Below are positions 31,995-40,507 of a stretch of DNA of 64,000 bases, one piece after another (positions within the stretch are counted from its first letter, which is position 1; every line of letters begins with the position of its first letter). The notes beneath the pieces were generated by a model, which worked only from the letters and a program-made list of their open reading frames with translations, was not told the origin of the DNA and did no database searches. Origin of the DNA: JANQTF01 sp041741415 (GTDB taxonomy: Bacteria > Bacteroidota > Bacteroidia > J057). The translations under genes were made by a program, and so were the position numbers. The stretch spans positions 52,388 to 116,387 of the forward strand of contig JBGSKC010000059.1 of the NCBI GenBank assembly GCA_041741415.1, given 5' to 3'.

Positions 31995-32900
31995 TCAGGC
32001 GCGGGTTTTTCTGCGCAGCAAGAGCGGGTACAATGCTACTGCCGCGAGGATAATGGCAGTGCCGACGTAAAATCCGGCGTGCAGCTCCTCGTACTCTTTG
32101 TAGAGCCAGGCTGCAATGAGAATGGCATAAACAGGCTCCAGGTTGATCAGGAGGTTGCTGGCGAAGGCTGTTAAATGCTGCAATGCCTTCATGTTGAGCG
32201 AATAGGCCAGGGTTGTGCAGGCAAGGGCGAGCACCAGCAGCAAAACCCAGTCTCTGCCTGTCGGCACCATGTTGCCGTCGCCATAGCCCGACTGAAGAAA
32301 CAGCGGCATGAGCAGGCTCAGCAGCAGCCAGCCCGCGGCAAATTCGACAAGCAGCACCGGATACACGCTCGCGGCTTTGCTCATCACCGATTTGTTCCAC
32401 ACCGAAGCCAGGGCCACCACCAGCGCGGAAAACAGTCCGACAAACATCCCGGCATACATTCCGCTGGGAGTAAAACGGAAAATGAGCGCCAGGCCTGCAA
32501 TCACGATCAGGCCCATGACAACCTCCACAGGCTGGATTTTTTTCCGAAACACAAGCGGCTCCAGCATGGACGTGAGGAAGGCAGTTGTAGAAAGGGCGCT
32601 CAGTGCAACGCTCACATTCGAGAGCTTGATGGATTCGAAAAAGGTAACCCAATGGATGGCCATGAGCACGCCGATTCCGGCAAACTGCCCGATTTCCCGC
32701 CTGCTGAGCTGGGGCAAATGCCGCCACACACTTCTGAAAAACAGAATACTCAGCAGCGTAATGCCCATCCTATACCACACCAGCGGCGGCCCCGACAAGG
32801 AAATTTCTTTGCCGAGGATACCGGTGAGGCCGTAGAGCAGCACCGCGAGGTGCATCATGAGGTAGGCTCGTTGCTGGGAGCCAGGTTGGGTGGGTTTCAC
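31995..32900 (-). CDS. EamA/DMT superfamily transporter
   Basis: Integral membrane permease of 301 residues with about ten helices in two EamA repeats (roughly 15-145 and 150-295), for example LAVLLYGLTGILGKEI, MAIHWVTFFESIKLSNVSVA and LEPVYAILIAAWLYKE. Substrate unknown; relatives move amino acids or metabolites. The first codon is GTG at 32900, preceded four bases earlier by a near -7 box (TAATATTG), so a leaderless GTG start is possible. rsmI follows after 23 bases. Confidence 0.87.
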   Translation of the reverse strand: MKPTQPGSQQRAYLMMHLAVLLYGLTGILGKEISLSGPPLVWYRMGITLLSILFFRSVWRHLPQLSRREIGQFAGIGVLMAIHWVTFFESIKLSNVSVALSALSTTAFLTSMLEPLVFRKKIQPVEVVMGLIVIAGLALIFRFTPSGMYAGMFVGLFSALVVALASVWNKSVMSKAASVYPVLLVEFAAGWLLLSLLMPLFLQSGYGDGNMVPTGRDWVLLLVLALACTTLAYSLNMKALQHLTAFASNLLINLEPVYAILIAAWLYKEYEELHAGFYVGTAIILAAVALYPLLLRRKTRA

Positions 32901-32926
32901 GCCGCAATATTAGCGGCAGGAAGCAG

Positions 32927-33997
32927 CTATTCCAAGCTGCGTGCCACCTCAGGGCGGAAAGGCATGAGGGTCATAGACAAGCCCAGGCCATTCTTTCCCA
33001 TTCGCTCCAGCACATCCGGCCTGAACTCCATGTGGCAGCGGCCTTCGTAGCGGTGAAGCCACTGCAGCAGGATATCGCGCCGCTGGATGCCGACCTCAGC
33101 CAGACTGGCATATTTACCCTCCAGCACATCGAGGTAATAGCTCAGGTAATCGACAAAGGGCTGGCCTGCATATCGCTGCTGGCGATAGGTCCAGAAGTGT
33201 TTTCGCTGCAAGGCTATGCCTTCGTGAAGGCCGAGCAATTGGCCCGGGTCTTTGGCAAGGTTTCCTGCATGCATCATCACGAGGGCCACCTCGTCCTCTG
33301 GAGGCGCCTGCTCGTTCTCGTCGCCGATCAGGCGACGAAAGGCCATTTCGAAACGCCTCTGCCGAAGCAGGTCCACGACGAGGTCTTCAATTACATTAGG
33401 CTGGATGTTTTCCACCAGAATCATTCCCGGCTGCCAGCCTGGCTGCATCTGGCCGCCTTCCTTGCGCCAGGCAAACACATCCTGATAGGTCACCAGCCGG
33501 GCATACCAATAGGAAAAATCGTCAAACTGGACAGTCAGCTCCTTGTATGGCAGCCCGTCCTGCACTTCTTTTTCCCCTAACCACAAGCCCTCGATGTTCA
33601 CCACCCGCTCGCTGGGGGTTTGGTCGTCGAACATGGTGCCCAAGCCCCACTCATCGCCTTGCCAACAGGTGAGGCAGGGTTTAATTCCCTCTTCCCCAAG
33701 GCGCAAAATCGTCATCGGATCCAGGAAAAACTCGCAGTTGTCTTCCTCATGCGATACATTGATCCAGATCGAAATGTCCTTTCGCTCCACCCCCACTGCC
33801 TCCAGGGCCTCGTATTTGGGGGTGAGCATGTCGAGGTAGGTGTCGATTTCATACCACTGCGGCTCGTCGTTTACTTCCAGCGGTTGGATCTTGATGATCG
33901 ACCTCGGTTTCGACTCAGGCAGCAAACCCATGATTTCGCACACGCGATGGTAACGCTTGGGATCGGCCCAGATTTCCAGCCAGTAACAAGTCTTCAT
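32927..33997 (-). CDS. Hypothetical protein with two similar halves, DUF4279-like
   Basis: 356-residue soluble protein that appears internally duplicated: YEIDTYLDMLTPKYEALEAV with GVERKDISIW in the first half matches VDYLSYYLDVLEGKYASLAE with GIQRRDILLQW in the second, and each copy ends with a short strand and a glycine-rich turn (LGEEGIKPCLT; MGKNGLGLSMT). The pattern recalls DUF4279 domains, which occur in immunity-like and hypothetical proteins, but the assignment is tentative. A middle part (about 150-240) has no match. No signal peptide. Confidence 0.6.
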   Translation of the reverse strand: MKTCYWLEIWADPKRYHRVCEIMGLLPESKPRSIIKIQPLEVNDEPQWYEIDTYLDMLTPKYEALEAVGVERKDISIWINVSHEEDNCEFFLDPMTILRLGEEGIKPCLTCWQGDEWGLGTMFDDQTPSERVVNIEGLWLGEKEVQDGLPYKELTVQFDDFSYWYARLVTYQDVFAWRKEGGQMQPGWQPGMILVENIQPNVIEDLVVDLLRQRRFEMAFRRLIGDENEQAPPEDEVALVMMHAGNLAKDPGQLLGLHEGIALQRKHFWTYRQQRYAGQPFVDYLSYYLDVLEGKYASLAEVGIQRRDILLQWLHRYEGRCHMEFRPDVLERMGKNGLGLSMTLMPFRPEVARSLE

Positions 33998-34131
33998 ATT
34001 CTTCTTTCTCCGCTTCTCTGGTCGTTTTCGATCAGTGACTATTCAGAAGCAAATCAAGGAAGCGGCGGGGAAATCCCGTTTTCATTTACTACGATTTTTC
34101 GACATTTGTTGGATTTCGGAAAAAAGATGCT

Positions 34132-34722
34132 CTAGCCTGCTAGCTTGTCTGCCCAAAGTTGCCTCGCCGTAGGGTCGCTGATTTTATCCCAGGCATTCAT
34201 TCCCTCAAAATTGAGGAGCCGGGACTGTGCCCCTGCGGCGAGCAGACACTCCAGCATGCTCCATTGGCTGGCTGCTGTGGCATACATCAGGGCTGTTTCT
34301 CCTTCCTGGTCGCGCTGGTCAACGTCTGCGCCAGCTGCCAGCAGGGCATTCCCCAGGGAAACGGCACCCCAACGGGCGGCATACATGAGAGCCGTTACCC
34401 CAAACCGGTCGTGTACATTGGGCATGGCCCCTGCGGCCAGCAAGACCATCGCGCCAGCTTCCCAGCCTTCGGCTGCGGCTGCCACAAGCGGCCAGGCTCC
34501 CTGTGCATCGGGAGCGTTAGGGTTGAGCCCATTTCCGATCAACAGGGCCAGCCAGGGGAGGTCATTTTGTGCAATTATAGCCGGAATCAACGCAGGCCCC
34601 AGCCCGTGTTGTTCTGCCGGAAAGGCTATCATACCCGCACGAATCTCCTCCAGGCGCCCTTCGGCCAGCCAGATGCGCCATTCCGCTTCACGACCCGGTC
34701 TTTTTTTCCAGAACCAATTCAT
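34132..34722 (-). CDS. Ankyrin-repeat protein, 196 aa
   Basis: Protein-binding ankyrin repeats cover roughly residues 50-185: GLNPNAPDAQGAWPLVAAAA, GAMPNVHDRFGVTALMYAAR and GADVDQRDQEGETALMYATA are clear units. No signal peptide. The ORF opens with a GTG at 34728, but the ATG at 34722 (MNWFWKKRPG) has an AGGAG eight bases before it, one of the few clear Shine-Dalgarno sites in this window. It lies 56 bases after kynU on the same strand. Confidence 0.85.
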   Translation of the reverse strand: MNWFWKKRPGREAEWRIWLAEGRLEEIRAGMIAFPAEQHGLGPALIPAIIAQNDLPWLALLIGNGLNPNAPDAQGAWPLVAAAAEGWEAGAMVLLAAGAMPNVHDRFGVTALMYAARWGAVSLGNALLAAGADVDQRDQEGETALMYATAASQWSMLECLLAAGAQSRLLNFEGMNAWDKISDPTARQLWADKLAG

Positions 34723-34778
34723 CGGCACTTCTCCTGTGGAAATGACGGGCCCGGTTGCCGGAGGCTAGCATTCATTCC

Positions 34779-36062
34779 CTATTTTTTCTCCACAAACGCC
34801 ACCAGCAGGTCAACCAGCTGCCAGATATCATCGAAGCGATTGTACATCGGCACAGGTGCAACCCGGATCACGTTTGGCTCGCGCCAGTCACAGATCACGC
34901 CCGCGGCCGTGAGGAAGTCGAACAGAGCTTTGCCGCGCTCATTGGTAAGCAGGGAAAACTGGCAGCCCCGTGCATGGTCTTCTTTAGGAGTAATGATCTG
35001 AAAAGGCAGCTCGGGAAGGCGGCTTTCAAGCAACTGCCGGAAGTAATTTCCCATCAGGAGGGATTTACTTCGAAGGGCTTCCATGCCCGCTTCTTCAAAC
35101 AAATCAAGGGAAGCTCGGAAAGCGGCCATCTGGAGCACGGGCGCGTTGCTGAGCTGCCAGCCTTCGGCTGTGGGGATGGGCCGGAAATCGGGGCCCATTT
35201 CAAAACGGGTTTCTTTATCGTGGCCCCACCAGCCTGCCAGCCGGGGCAGGGTTTTGTCGGCGTGGTGCTGCTCGTGAATGAAACACCCAGCAACACCACC
35301 AGGGCCACCGTTGAGGTATTTGTAGCTGCACCAGCAGGCGAAGTCCGCCCCCCAGTCGTGAAGTTGAAGGGGCACATTGCCTGCGGCATGGGCAAGGTCC
35401 CAGCCTATGCGAATGCGCTTTTCCCTGGCTGATGCCGTGATTGTTGGCATGTCGAACCACTGGCCTGTGTAGTAGTTCACGCCGCCGAGCAGCACGAGGG
35501 CGATGTCGGCACCCCATGTTTCCAGCACATCGAGGATGTCGGAAGTACGGAGAGTGTGTTCCCCTTCCCGGGGCCTGAGCAGCAGGAGGTCTTCGCGGGG
35601 GTCAAGGCCGTGCCAGCGAAGTTGTGACTTGGCAGCATACAAGTCAGAAGGGAAGGCATCGGCCTCCATCAGAATTTTTCTCCTCCTGCCCTGCGGCCTG
35701 AAAAATGTGGCCATCATGAGGTGAAGGTTCACCGTGAGGCCATTCATCATAACCACCTCATGGGGTTTTGCGCCAACGATGCGCGCCATGGGTGCGGAGA
35801 AGGTTTCGTGATAAGGGAGCCAGGGATTTTTAGCGTGCAAATGCCCTTCTACGCCCAGTTTGGCCCAGTCTTTTAGCTCTGCTTCCACATAGGATTTGGC
35901 GCCTTTGGGCTGACAACCCAGGGAGTTACCCGTAAAATACAGCGCTGTTTTTTTCCCCGCCGCAGGCAGAAAAAAGCGCTCCCGAAGCGAAGCAAGGGGA
36001 TCCCGCTCGTCTAATGCCTGAGCATAGGTGCGTTCGGGAGTGAAGACGGTCAAATCAGACAT
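34779..36062 (-). CDS. kynU: Kynureninase
   Basis: PLP enzyme that cleaves kynurenine or 3-hydroxykynurenine to anthranilate or 3-hydroxyanthranilate plus alanine in tryptophan catabolism. The 427-residue protein has YFTGNSLGCQPK, VVMMNGLTVNLHLMM, EADAFPSDLYAAKSQ, and the PLP lysine Lys248 in CSYKYLNGGPGG, with WDLAHAAGNVP upstream carrying the cofactor-contacting Asp and His. Full length. No other kynurenine-pathway gene is in the window. Confidence 0.95.
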   Translation of the reverse strand: MSDLTVFTPERTYAQALDERDPLASLRERFFLPAAGKKTALYFTGNSLGCQPKGAKSYVEAELKDWAKLGVEGHLHAKNPWLPYHETFSAPMARIVGAKPHEVVMMNGLTVNLHLMMATFFRPQGRRRKILMEADAFPSDLYAAKSQLRWHGLDPREDLLLLRPREGEHTLRTSDILDVLETWGADIALVLLGGVNYYTGQWFDMPTITASAREKRIRIGWDLAHAAGNVPLQLHDWGADFACWCSYKYLNGGPGGVAGCFIHEQHHADKTLPRLAGWWGHDKETRFEMGPDFRPIPTAEGWQLSNAPVLQMAAFRASLDLFEEAGMEALRSKSLLMGNYFRQLLESRLPELPFQIITPKEDHARGCQFSLLTNERGKALFDFLTAAGVICDWREPNVIRVAPVPMYNRFDDIWQLVDLLVAFVEKK

Positions 36063-36156
36063 GTGTCAGGGAGCGTTGGGCGAATCATTGGGAAAATTAG
36101 CGGGGGAAAGCGGATTTGCCTAATGCAATCTTTTTCTGAAACGATAGAGGCATGGG

Positions 36157-36813
36157 TTATTCATGCACCATCTTCCCGTCCTGGATATGAAGGGTTCTGT
36201 GTGCCTTGGCAGCTAGCTCCACGTTGTGAGTGGCGATGAGAAACGATACTCCTGTGGTTTGTGCCAGGTCGAAGATGAGCTGATAGAGTTCCTGGCTGTT
36301 GTAAGTATCCAGGTTTCCTGTGGGCTCGTCTGCCAAAATAAGCCGGGGCTGGTTCATAAGGGCGCGTGCCACAGAAACCCGTTGCTGCTCCCCGCCGGAA
36401 AGCTGGCCAGGCTTATGTTCGAGCCGCCCCTGAAGCCCCAGTCGGGTGAGCAGGTCTTTGGCGCGGGTCATGGCTTCCCGAAGTGGCTGCCTGGCGATCA
36501 TCGCGGGCATACAGACGTTTTCAAGGGCCGTGAATTCGGGAAGCAGGTGGTGGAACTGAAATACAAAGCCCAGCGACTGATTTCGGAATTGGGCCTTTTG
36601 TCGCTCGTTGAGGGTAAGGATGTTTCGTTCATCCATCCAAACCGCCCCCGCATCAGCGCGGTCGAGAGTGCCCAGAATCTGGAGCAGGGTGCTTTTACCT
36701 GCCCCGGAGCTGCCAACCAGCGCAACAACCTCGCCAGCATCCAATTCGATGCTGACGCCCTTGAGCACCTGGAGCTGCCCATATGATTTGTAGATGTCTG
36801 TGGCTCTTACCAT
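36157..36813 (-). CDS. ABC transporter ATP-binding protein, LolD-like
   Basis: ATPase of the LolCDE/MacB group, which drives lipoprotein release or efflux at the inner membrane. Walker A GSSGAGKS, the Q-loop region, signature LSGGEQQR, Walker B LILADEPTGNLD and the ATHN switch are intact. 218 residues, normal length. The frame begins with GTG two codons earlier; ATG at 36813 is preferred and has an exact -7 box 16 bases upstream. No permease gene is adjacent, so its partner lies elsewhere. Confidence 0.88.
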   Translation of the reverse strand: MVRATDIYKSYGQLQVLKGVSIELDAGEVVALVGSSGAGKSTLLQILGTLDRADAGAVWMDERNILTLNERQKAQFRNQSLGFVFQFHHLLPEFTALENVCMPAMIARQPLREAMTRAKDLLTRLGLQGRLEHKPGQLSGGEQQRVSVARALMNQPRLILADEPTGNLDTYNSQELYQLIFDLAQTTGVSFLIATHNVELAAKAHRTLHIQDGKMVHE

Positions 36814-36829
36814 GAACACGATCAGGCAG

Positions 36830-36837
36830 CAAAGATA
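36830..36837 (-). promoter_or_regulatory. -7 promoter element of the LolD-like gene
   Basis: TATCTTTG on the minus strand, exact TAnnTTTG, 16 bases before the ATG. No recognisable -33 element. Confidence 0.5.
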
Positions 36838-36891
36838 GAAGCCGGGCGCGAATATCCTACCTCCCCGCCTGACCTCCTGGAAAAGAACACA

Positions 36892-37377
36892 TTAGCCAGC
36901 AAATGGATTCCCGGTTTGAGGCTGGCTGCTGTCTACCACCCGCAGTGCAACGACTTCCGCCGTAGCGGTGAGCTGTTCACCCGACCAGACCTCACACACA
37001 AGCGTGGTTTTCTTTCCTTTTACCTCCGAAACCCAGGCCTTCAGCAGCACCTGGCGGTCGCCGGGGGTGGGTTTCAGGTATTTTACATTGAGAGTGCCTG
37101 TGGCGTATCGATAGACAGGATCTGTTTCCAGGCTCCGGTTTTCAGCGCGGTAGGCTGCCGCCATGGCCGTCCCCATACAATGGCAGTCAACAAGGGTGGA
37201 AATGATGCCGCCATTGAGCAGGTTGGCCCAGCCCCAGTAGGCTGGACTTGGCTGCCAGCGGCAAACCGCCACCTCCCCCTCCCAGCATGAATGAATATGG
37301 AGCCCGTCGGGATTGTCCCATCCACAGCCAAAACAAATGTTGCCCGGCATATAGGCCTGAAAAAAGGGAGAGTTCAT
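36892..37377 (-). CDS. Hotdog-fold (PaaI-type) thioesterase
   Basis: Predicted acyl-CoA thioesterase of 161 residues. Evidence: the CFGCGWDNPDGLHIHSCW start common in PaaI/HGG-motif thioesterases of this type, the central helix ANLLNGGIISTLVDCHC with the HGG-like NGG, and the strand VKYLKPTPGDRQVLLKAWV. Substrate unknown. ATG at 37377 is preferred over the TTG two codons earlier. It is transcribed divergently from the marR-type gene, with the MarR palindrome between them. Confidence 0.82.
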   Translation of the reverse strand: MNSPFFQAYMPGNICFGCGWDNPDGLHIHSCWEGEVAVCRWQPSPAYWGWANLLNGGIISTLVDCHCMGTAMAAAYRAENRSLETDPVYRYATGTLNVKYLKPTPGDRQVLLKAWVSEVKGKKTTLVCEVWSGEQLTATAEVVALRVVDSSQPQTGNPFAG

Positions 37378-37489
37378 AGGCAAATGAGATGAAAAATGGG
37401 CATAAACGTAGACTTACAGGAATCAGCATCTTTAAAATTAGCCCCTGGGCCGGAATTTTTCTGGTATGAATTCTGGAAAAGTTGGAAAT

Positions 37490-37509
37490 ATTAATGTAGG
37501 TACACTAAT
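37490..37509. promoter_or_regulatory. Candidate MarR operator
   Basis: 20-base near-perfect palindrome: ATTAATGTA-GG-TACACTAAT, one mismatch in nine base pairs. It ends eight bases before the MarR ATG, the usual size and place for a MarR-family autoregulatory site. Confidence 0.6.
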
Positions 37510-37516
37510 TTAAAGA

Positions 37517-37969
37517 ATGAAACTAAAGGAGGCTCTTAAAATCCGGCAGTTCGACAGCGATCTTCACGAGGCTGTCCTGAACGTCATTTTCACTGCCTCC
37601 ACGCTCAAATGCTCCTTTCAGCGGAGGTTGAAGCCCTTTGGGTTAACAGAGGAGCAATACAACGTCCTGCGGATCCTTCGCGGGAGCCATCCTCAGCTCA
37701 TGAAAGTGAAAGATATCACCTCCCGGATGGTGGACCACAGTTCCAACACAACGCGCATCATTGACAAGCTCGAAACCAAGCTACTGGTGGTGCGAAGCAC
37801 AGATCCCGGCAACCGGCGCCAGGCACTCGTGGGTATCCTGCCGGACGGACTGGCTTTGCTGAAGCAGCTTGACGAACTGGTGCAATTGCCTGCCACGCCT
37901 TCCCTTTGCCCGCAGGAAGCCCGCCAGCTCAGCGACCTGCTCGACAAGCTCCGCGAAACACCTTTCTGA
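37517..37969 (+). CDS. MarR family transcriptional regulator
   Basis: 150-residue dimeric DNA-binding protein. The winged helix spans about residues 35-105: LTEEQYNVLRILRGSHPQ, VKDITSRMVDHSSNTTRIID as the recognition region, and DPGNRRQALVGILPDGLALL as the wing. A near-perfect palindrome immediately upstream is its probable operator. Possible targets are itself, the divergent thioesterase gene and the DUF6069 gene 80 bases downstream. Confidence 0.92.
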   Translation: MKLKEALKIRQFDSDLHEAVLNVIFTASTLKCSFQRRLKPFGLTEEQYNVLRILRGSHPQLMKVKDITSRMVDHSSNTTRIIDKLETKLLVVRSTDPGNRRQALVGILPDGLALLKQLDELVQLPATPSLCPQEARQLSDLLDKLRETPF

Positions 37970-38049
37970 TTTTTTTACCCAATTTGCTGTACCTACAACA
38001 TTTCTATTTTTCACAATTTTCCTATCTCTCACCTTAATCTTTCATCCCT

Positions 38050-38454
38050 ATGTCCACCTCTTCTCCTTCCTTTGTCTCTGTGCTGAAGGCCGGTTTGATT
38101 GCCTCGGGCGTCTCCGCTGCTGCTAATTTGGTGTATCACTTTGCCTATGTTGCTGCCACAGGCATTGTACTGCCTGATCCTATCGGGTGGACTGCCGTGC
38201 TCGTTGCCTCCATTCTTCCTGTGCTGCTTGCCACCCTTGGCTACTTTTTGCTGCTAAAACTTGTCCCTGCCCGCGCTAACCTCATCTTCATGGTGGTCGT
38301 GCTGGGCCTGGCTGTTGCCTCGCTCTACAGCTCCTTCGGTGATCCCCTCCCCGATGGCACCCCTGCTCCTGCCGGTTTTGCAGGCTGGTCAGCTCCGATG
38401 CATCTCATTTCCGGCATCGCCGCTGCCTTCCTCATTCCCCGCTACGCCAGGTGA
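38050..38454 (+). CDS. DUF6069 family membrane protein
   Basis: 134-residue protein with four predicted membrane helices (about 12-35, 45-70, 75-95, 110-130) and no soluble domain, recognised as DUF6069 from its size, topology and the conserved LPDPIGW and GWSAPMHLISGIAAA segments. Function unknown. It follows the MarR gene on the same strand and is closed by a terminator, so it may be part of the MarR regulon. Confidence 0.75.
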   Translation: MSTSSPSFVSVLKAGLIASGVSAAANLVYHFAYVAATGIVLPDPIGWTAVLVASILPVLLATLGYFLLLKLVPARANLIFMVVVLGLAVASLYSSFGDPLPDGTPAPAGFAGWSAPMHLISGIAAAFLIPRYAR

Positions 38455-38473
38455 TGATTTTTTTCCACTTAGC

Positions 38474-38506
38474 AAAAAGCCCTGCAGGATGTCTGCGGGG
38501 CTTTTT
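38474..38506 (+). terminator. Intrinsic terminator after the DUF6069 gene
   Basis: 14-bp stem with one G-T pair: AAAAAGCCCTGCAG (38474-38487) / CTGCGGGGCTTTTT (38493-38506), five-base loop, ending in a T-run. Confidence 0.8.
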
Positions 38507-38743
38507 GGCAAAAGAAGACGTTTGGACACCTGAAGTAGCTTTTCTGGAAGGGAGATAAGAAAAAACGAAAGAAGTGGAAGGCCGAAGCTTGAGCAAAATT
38601 TCACCTGATCGCGAGGGTTTGGGATGTAAAAATGGTTCAACCGCATTTTGTCGGCGCTTCGGGAGGATGAGGCGGGGATGAGTTGCTGAGCAAACCCTAA
38701 AATTTGTGTTTTGCTGCGCACCACTCCGCTGCGAGGTTTGGGC

Positions 38744-39823
38744 ATGTTAACCCCCGACCTTCTCTGGAAAGGCATCATCGAAGATTTCTTTCCCCAACTT
38801 ATTGCTTTCTTTTTCCCCGGTATCGCCAAGGAGATCGACTACGATCGGGTGGAGTTCCTTGAGCAGGAGCTCAATCAATTGTTTCCTGAAAGAGAGGGAA
38901 AGATCCGTCGTGTGGACAAGCTGGTGAAAGTGTGGCTTCACAACGGTGAGGAAAAATGGCTCCTCATTCACCTCGAGGTCCAAAGCTATCGCGATAAAGA
39001 ATTCGAGCTCAGGATGTTCACTTATGCTTATCGGATCTTCGACCGCTACGGCAGGCTGGTGGAGGCGCTGGCGATTTTGACAGACCCCTACAAAACCTAC
39101 CACCCGAAGGCCTTCACCCTCAAAAGTGAGGAAAGCAAAACTATCGGAAATTACGGTATACGGTATCAGTTTCGCACCTACAAGCTGCTGGACCAGTCGC
39201 GGGAGGAGCTGGCAGCGAGCGACAACCCCATTGCCCTGGCTTTGCTGGTGGCCTATGATTCAATCCTGAAAAAGAAGCAGCGAAAATCAGGAAAAGTGCC
39301 TGACAGTGAACAGTTTGAATTGAAAACAGCCTGGCTCAGGCTGCTGCTGGAGAAGGGGTATGACCGGGAGGCGATTGAGAAGCTGACCACCTTTATCAAA
39401 CATTACCTCCCATTTTCCAAATCAGAAATGATCGTTACATTTGACAAACACGTTGCAGACCAGACACAAAACAAAGAAGGAATGGGCATCATCGAGCGCG
39501 TTGAAAACGAGTTGAAAAGGATGGCCTTCGAGGAAGGCTTCGGTGAAGGCATTGCCAAAGGCAAGCAAGAAGGCAAACTGGAAGGCAAGCAGGAAGGTAA
39601 ACTGGAAGGCACCAAGGCCGGGATACTGTTGGGAAGAATCCAGAGCCTGGAGTCTTTGCTATCACAATCGCTTCTGACGACAACCAGGAGCGAAGACCTG
39701 GCAATAGCCTTCGAATTACCAATTGAATGGGTGGAGCGGATACGCAAGGGCGACATTCCCGGCAGGGAAGAAGCGGAGAAATTTCTGGCTAACCAGACCG
39801 GCAGCGGGTACCTGGACAGTTGA
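38744..39823 (+). CDS. Rpn family recombination-promoting nuclease/putative transposase
   Basis: PD-(D/E)XK nuclease-fold protein of 359 residues related to RpnA-E, which promote RecA-independent recombination. Catalytic positions lie in RRVDKLVKVW and LLIHLEVQSYRD (ExQ variant of ExK). The C-terminal part has a glycine/lysine/glutamate-rich helix, EGIAKGKQEGKLEGKQEGK, encoded by a 24-base tandem repeat, then a short helical tail. An in-frame TTG opens at 38711; ATG at 38744 (MLTPDLLWKG) is the family-like start. Rpn genes are often present in many copies in Saprospiria and cyanobacteria. Confidence 0.83.
   Translation: MLTPDLLWKGIIEDFFPQLIAFFFPGIAKEIDYDRVEFLEQELNQLFPEREGKIRRVDKLVKVWLHNGEEKWLLIHLEVQSYRDKEFELRMFTYAYRIFDRYGRLVEALAILTDPYKTYHPKAFTLKSEESKTIGNYGIRYQFRTYKLLDQSREELAASDNPIALALLVAYDSILKKKQRKSGKVPDSEQFELKTAWLRLLLEKGYDREAIEKLTTFIKHYLPFSKSEMIVTFDKHVADQTQNKEGMGIIERVENELKRMAFEEGFGEGIAKGKQEGKLEGKQEGKLEGTKAGILLGRIQSLESLLSQSLLTTTRSEDLAIAFELPIEWVERIRKGDIPGREEAEKFLANQTGSGYLDS
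39560..39607 (+). repeat. 24-bp tandem repeat (two copies) inside the Rpn gene
   Basis: Two adjacent 24-base units (39560-39583, 39584-39607) differing at two positions; each encodes GKQEGKLE. A whole-codon unit keeps the frame if copy number changes. Confidence 0.8.
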
Positions 39824-39950
39824 TAGAATTTTTTGAAACCATTGAGCTACGACACACCTGGCCGGCGGCTTTTGAAGGAATTCGACCTGCGGGGTGGCAC
39901 ACCATTTTTCAAGAGCCTGCCACAGGAACCATTCATAATGCAAATCTGGC

Positions 39951-40487
39951 CTAACCAGTAGGTTGGCGATGTTCCTCAGGCGGGAATAGCAAGTCAAGCA
40001 AATGCGCCATTTCTCCGAGCAAAAAGACCTCGCGATGTTCCTGGCCCAGGGCGCGAAGGCTGATTCCTTCCCAGGCGTGGAGAAACAAACCTGCCTGAGC
40101 TTGAGAGGCACCTTGCAGCAGGGCTTCCTGACGGAGTTCGGCGCGAAACTGCTCCCATGCAGGAAAGGATGCAGACTGCAGGGTGAGGTTTACCAGCAAC
40201 CGAAACAAGTGGGGGTCTTCCTCCATGAGTGCTGCCCAGCGAATGAGCCCCTGGTGCAATGAGCGGTCGCCATCGGGGAGCCACACAATGCGGAACCGGA
40301 AAATCAGGTAGTCTTTGGCAACGCGAAACAGCCCTTCCAGGCTCCCGAAATGGTACACGATGAGCCCTTTTGACAGGCCTGCCAATTGAGCAACTTCTTC
40401 GATGGTCACTCGTTCCGGGTCCCGGCTGCCAAATAACCTCACAGCCGCCTCGAGCAATTGATCTGTGGCTCTTGCCTTCGCTTCCAT
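39951..40487 (-). CDS. TetR/AcrR family transcriptional regulator
   Basis: 178-residue repressor. The N-terminal helix-turn-helix is clear: LLEAAVRLFGSRDPERVTIEEV then AQLAGLSKGLIVYHFGSLEGLF, matching the TetR pattern. The C-terminal ligand domain is helical and unremarkable. Its start follows the stop of a small lipoprotein gene by 20 bases, so it probably belongs to that minus-strand unit; no operator was found because there is no free upstream space. Confidence 0.9.
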   Translation of the reverse strand: MEAKARATDQLLEAAVRLFGSRDPERVTIEEVAQLAGLSKGLIVYHFGSLEGLFRVAKDYLIFRFRIVWLPDGDRSLHQGLIRWAALMEEDPHLFRLLVNLTLQSASFPAWEQFRAELRQEALLQGASQAQAGLFLHAWEGISLRALGQEHREVFLLGEMAHLLDLLFPPEEHRQPTG

Positions 40488-40507
40488 CGCCTCACTGTTC
40501 GTGCTGG

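Noticed and set aside
31972..32727. N-terminal extension of the rsmI frame by about 250 codons
   Set aside because: It lies over the DMT transporter gene in another frame, is Cys/His/Arg-rich, and rsmI has a perfect family start at 31971.
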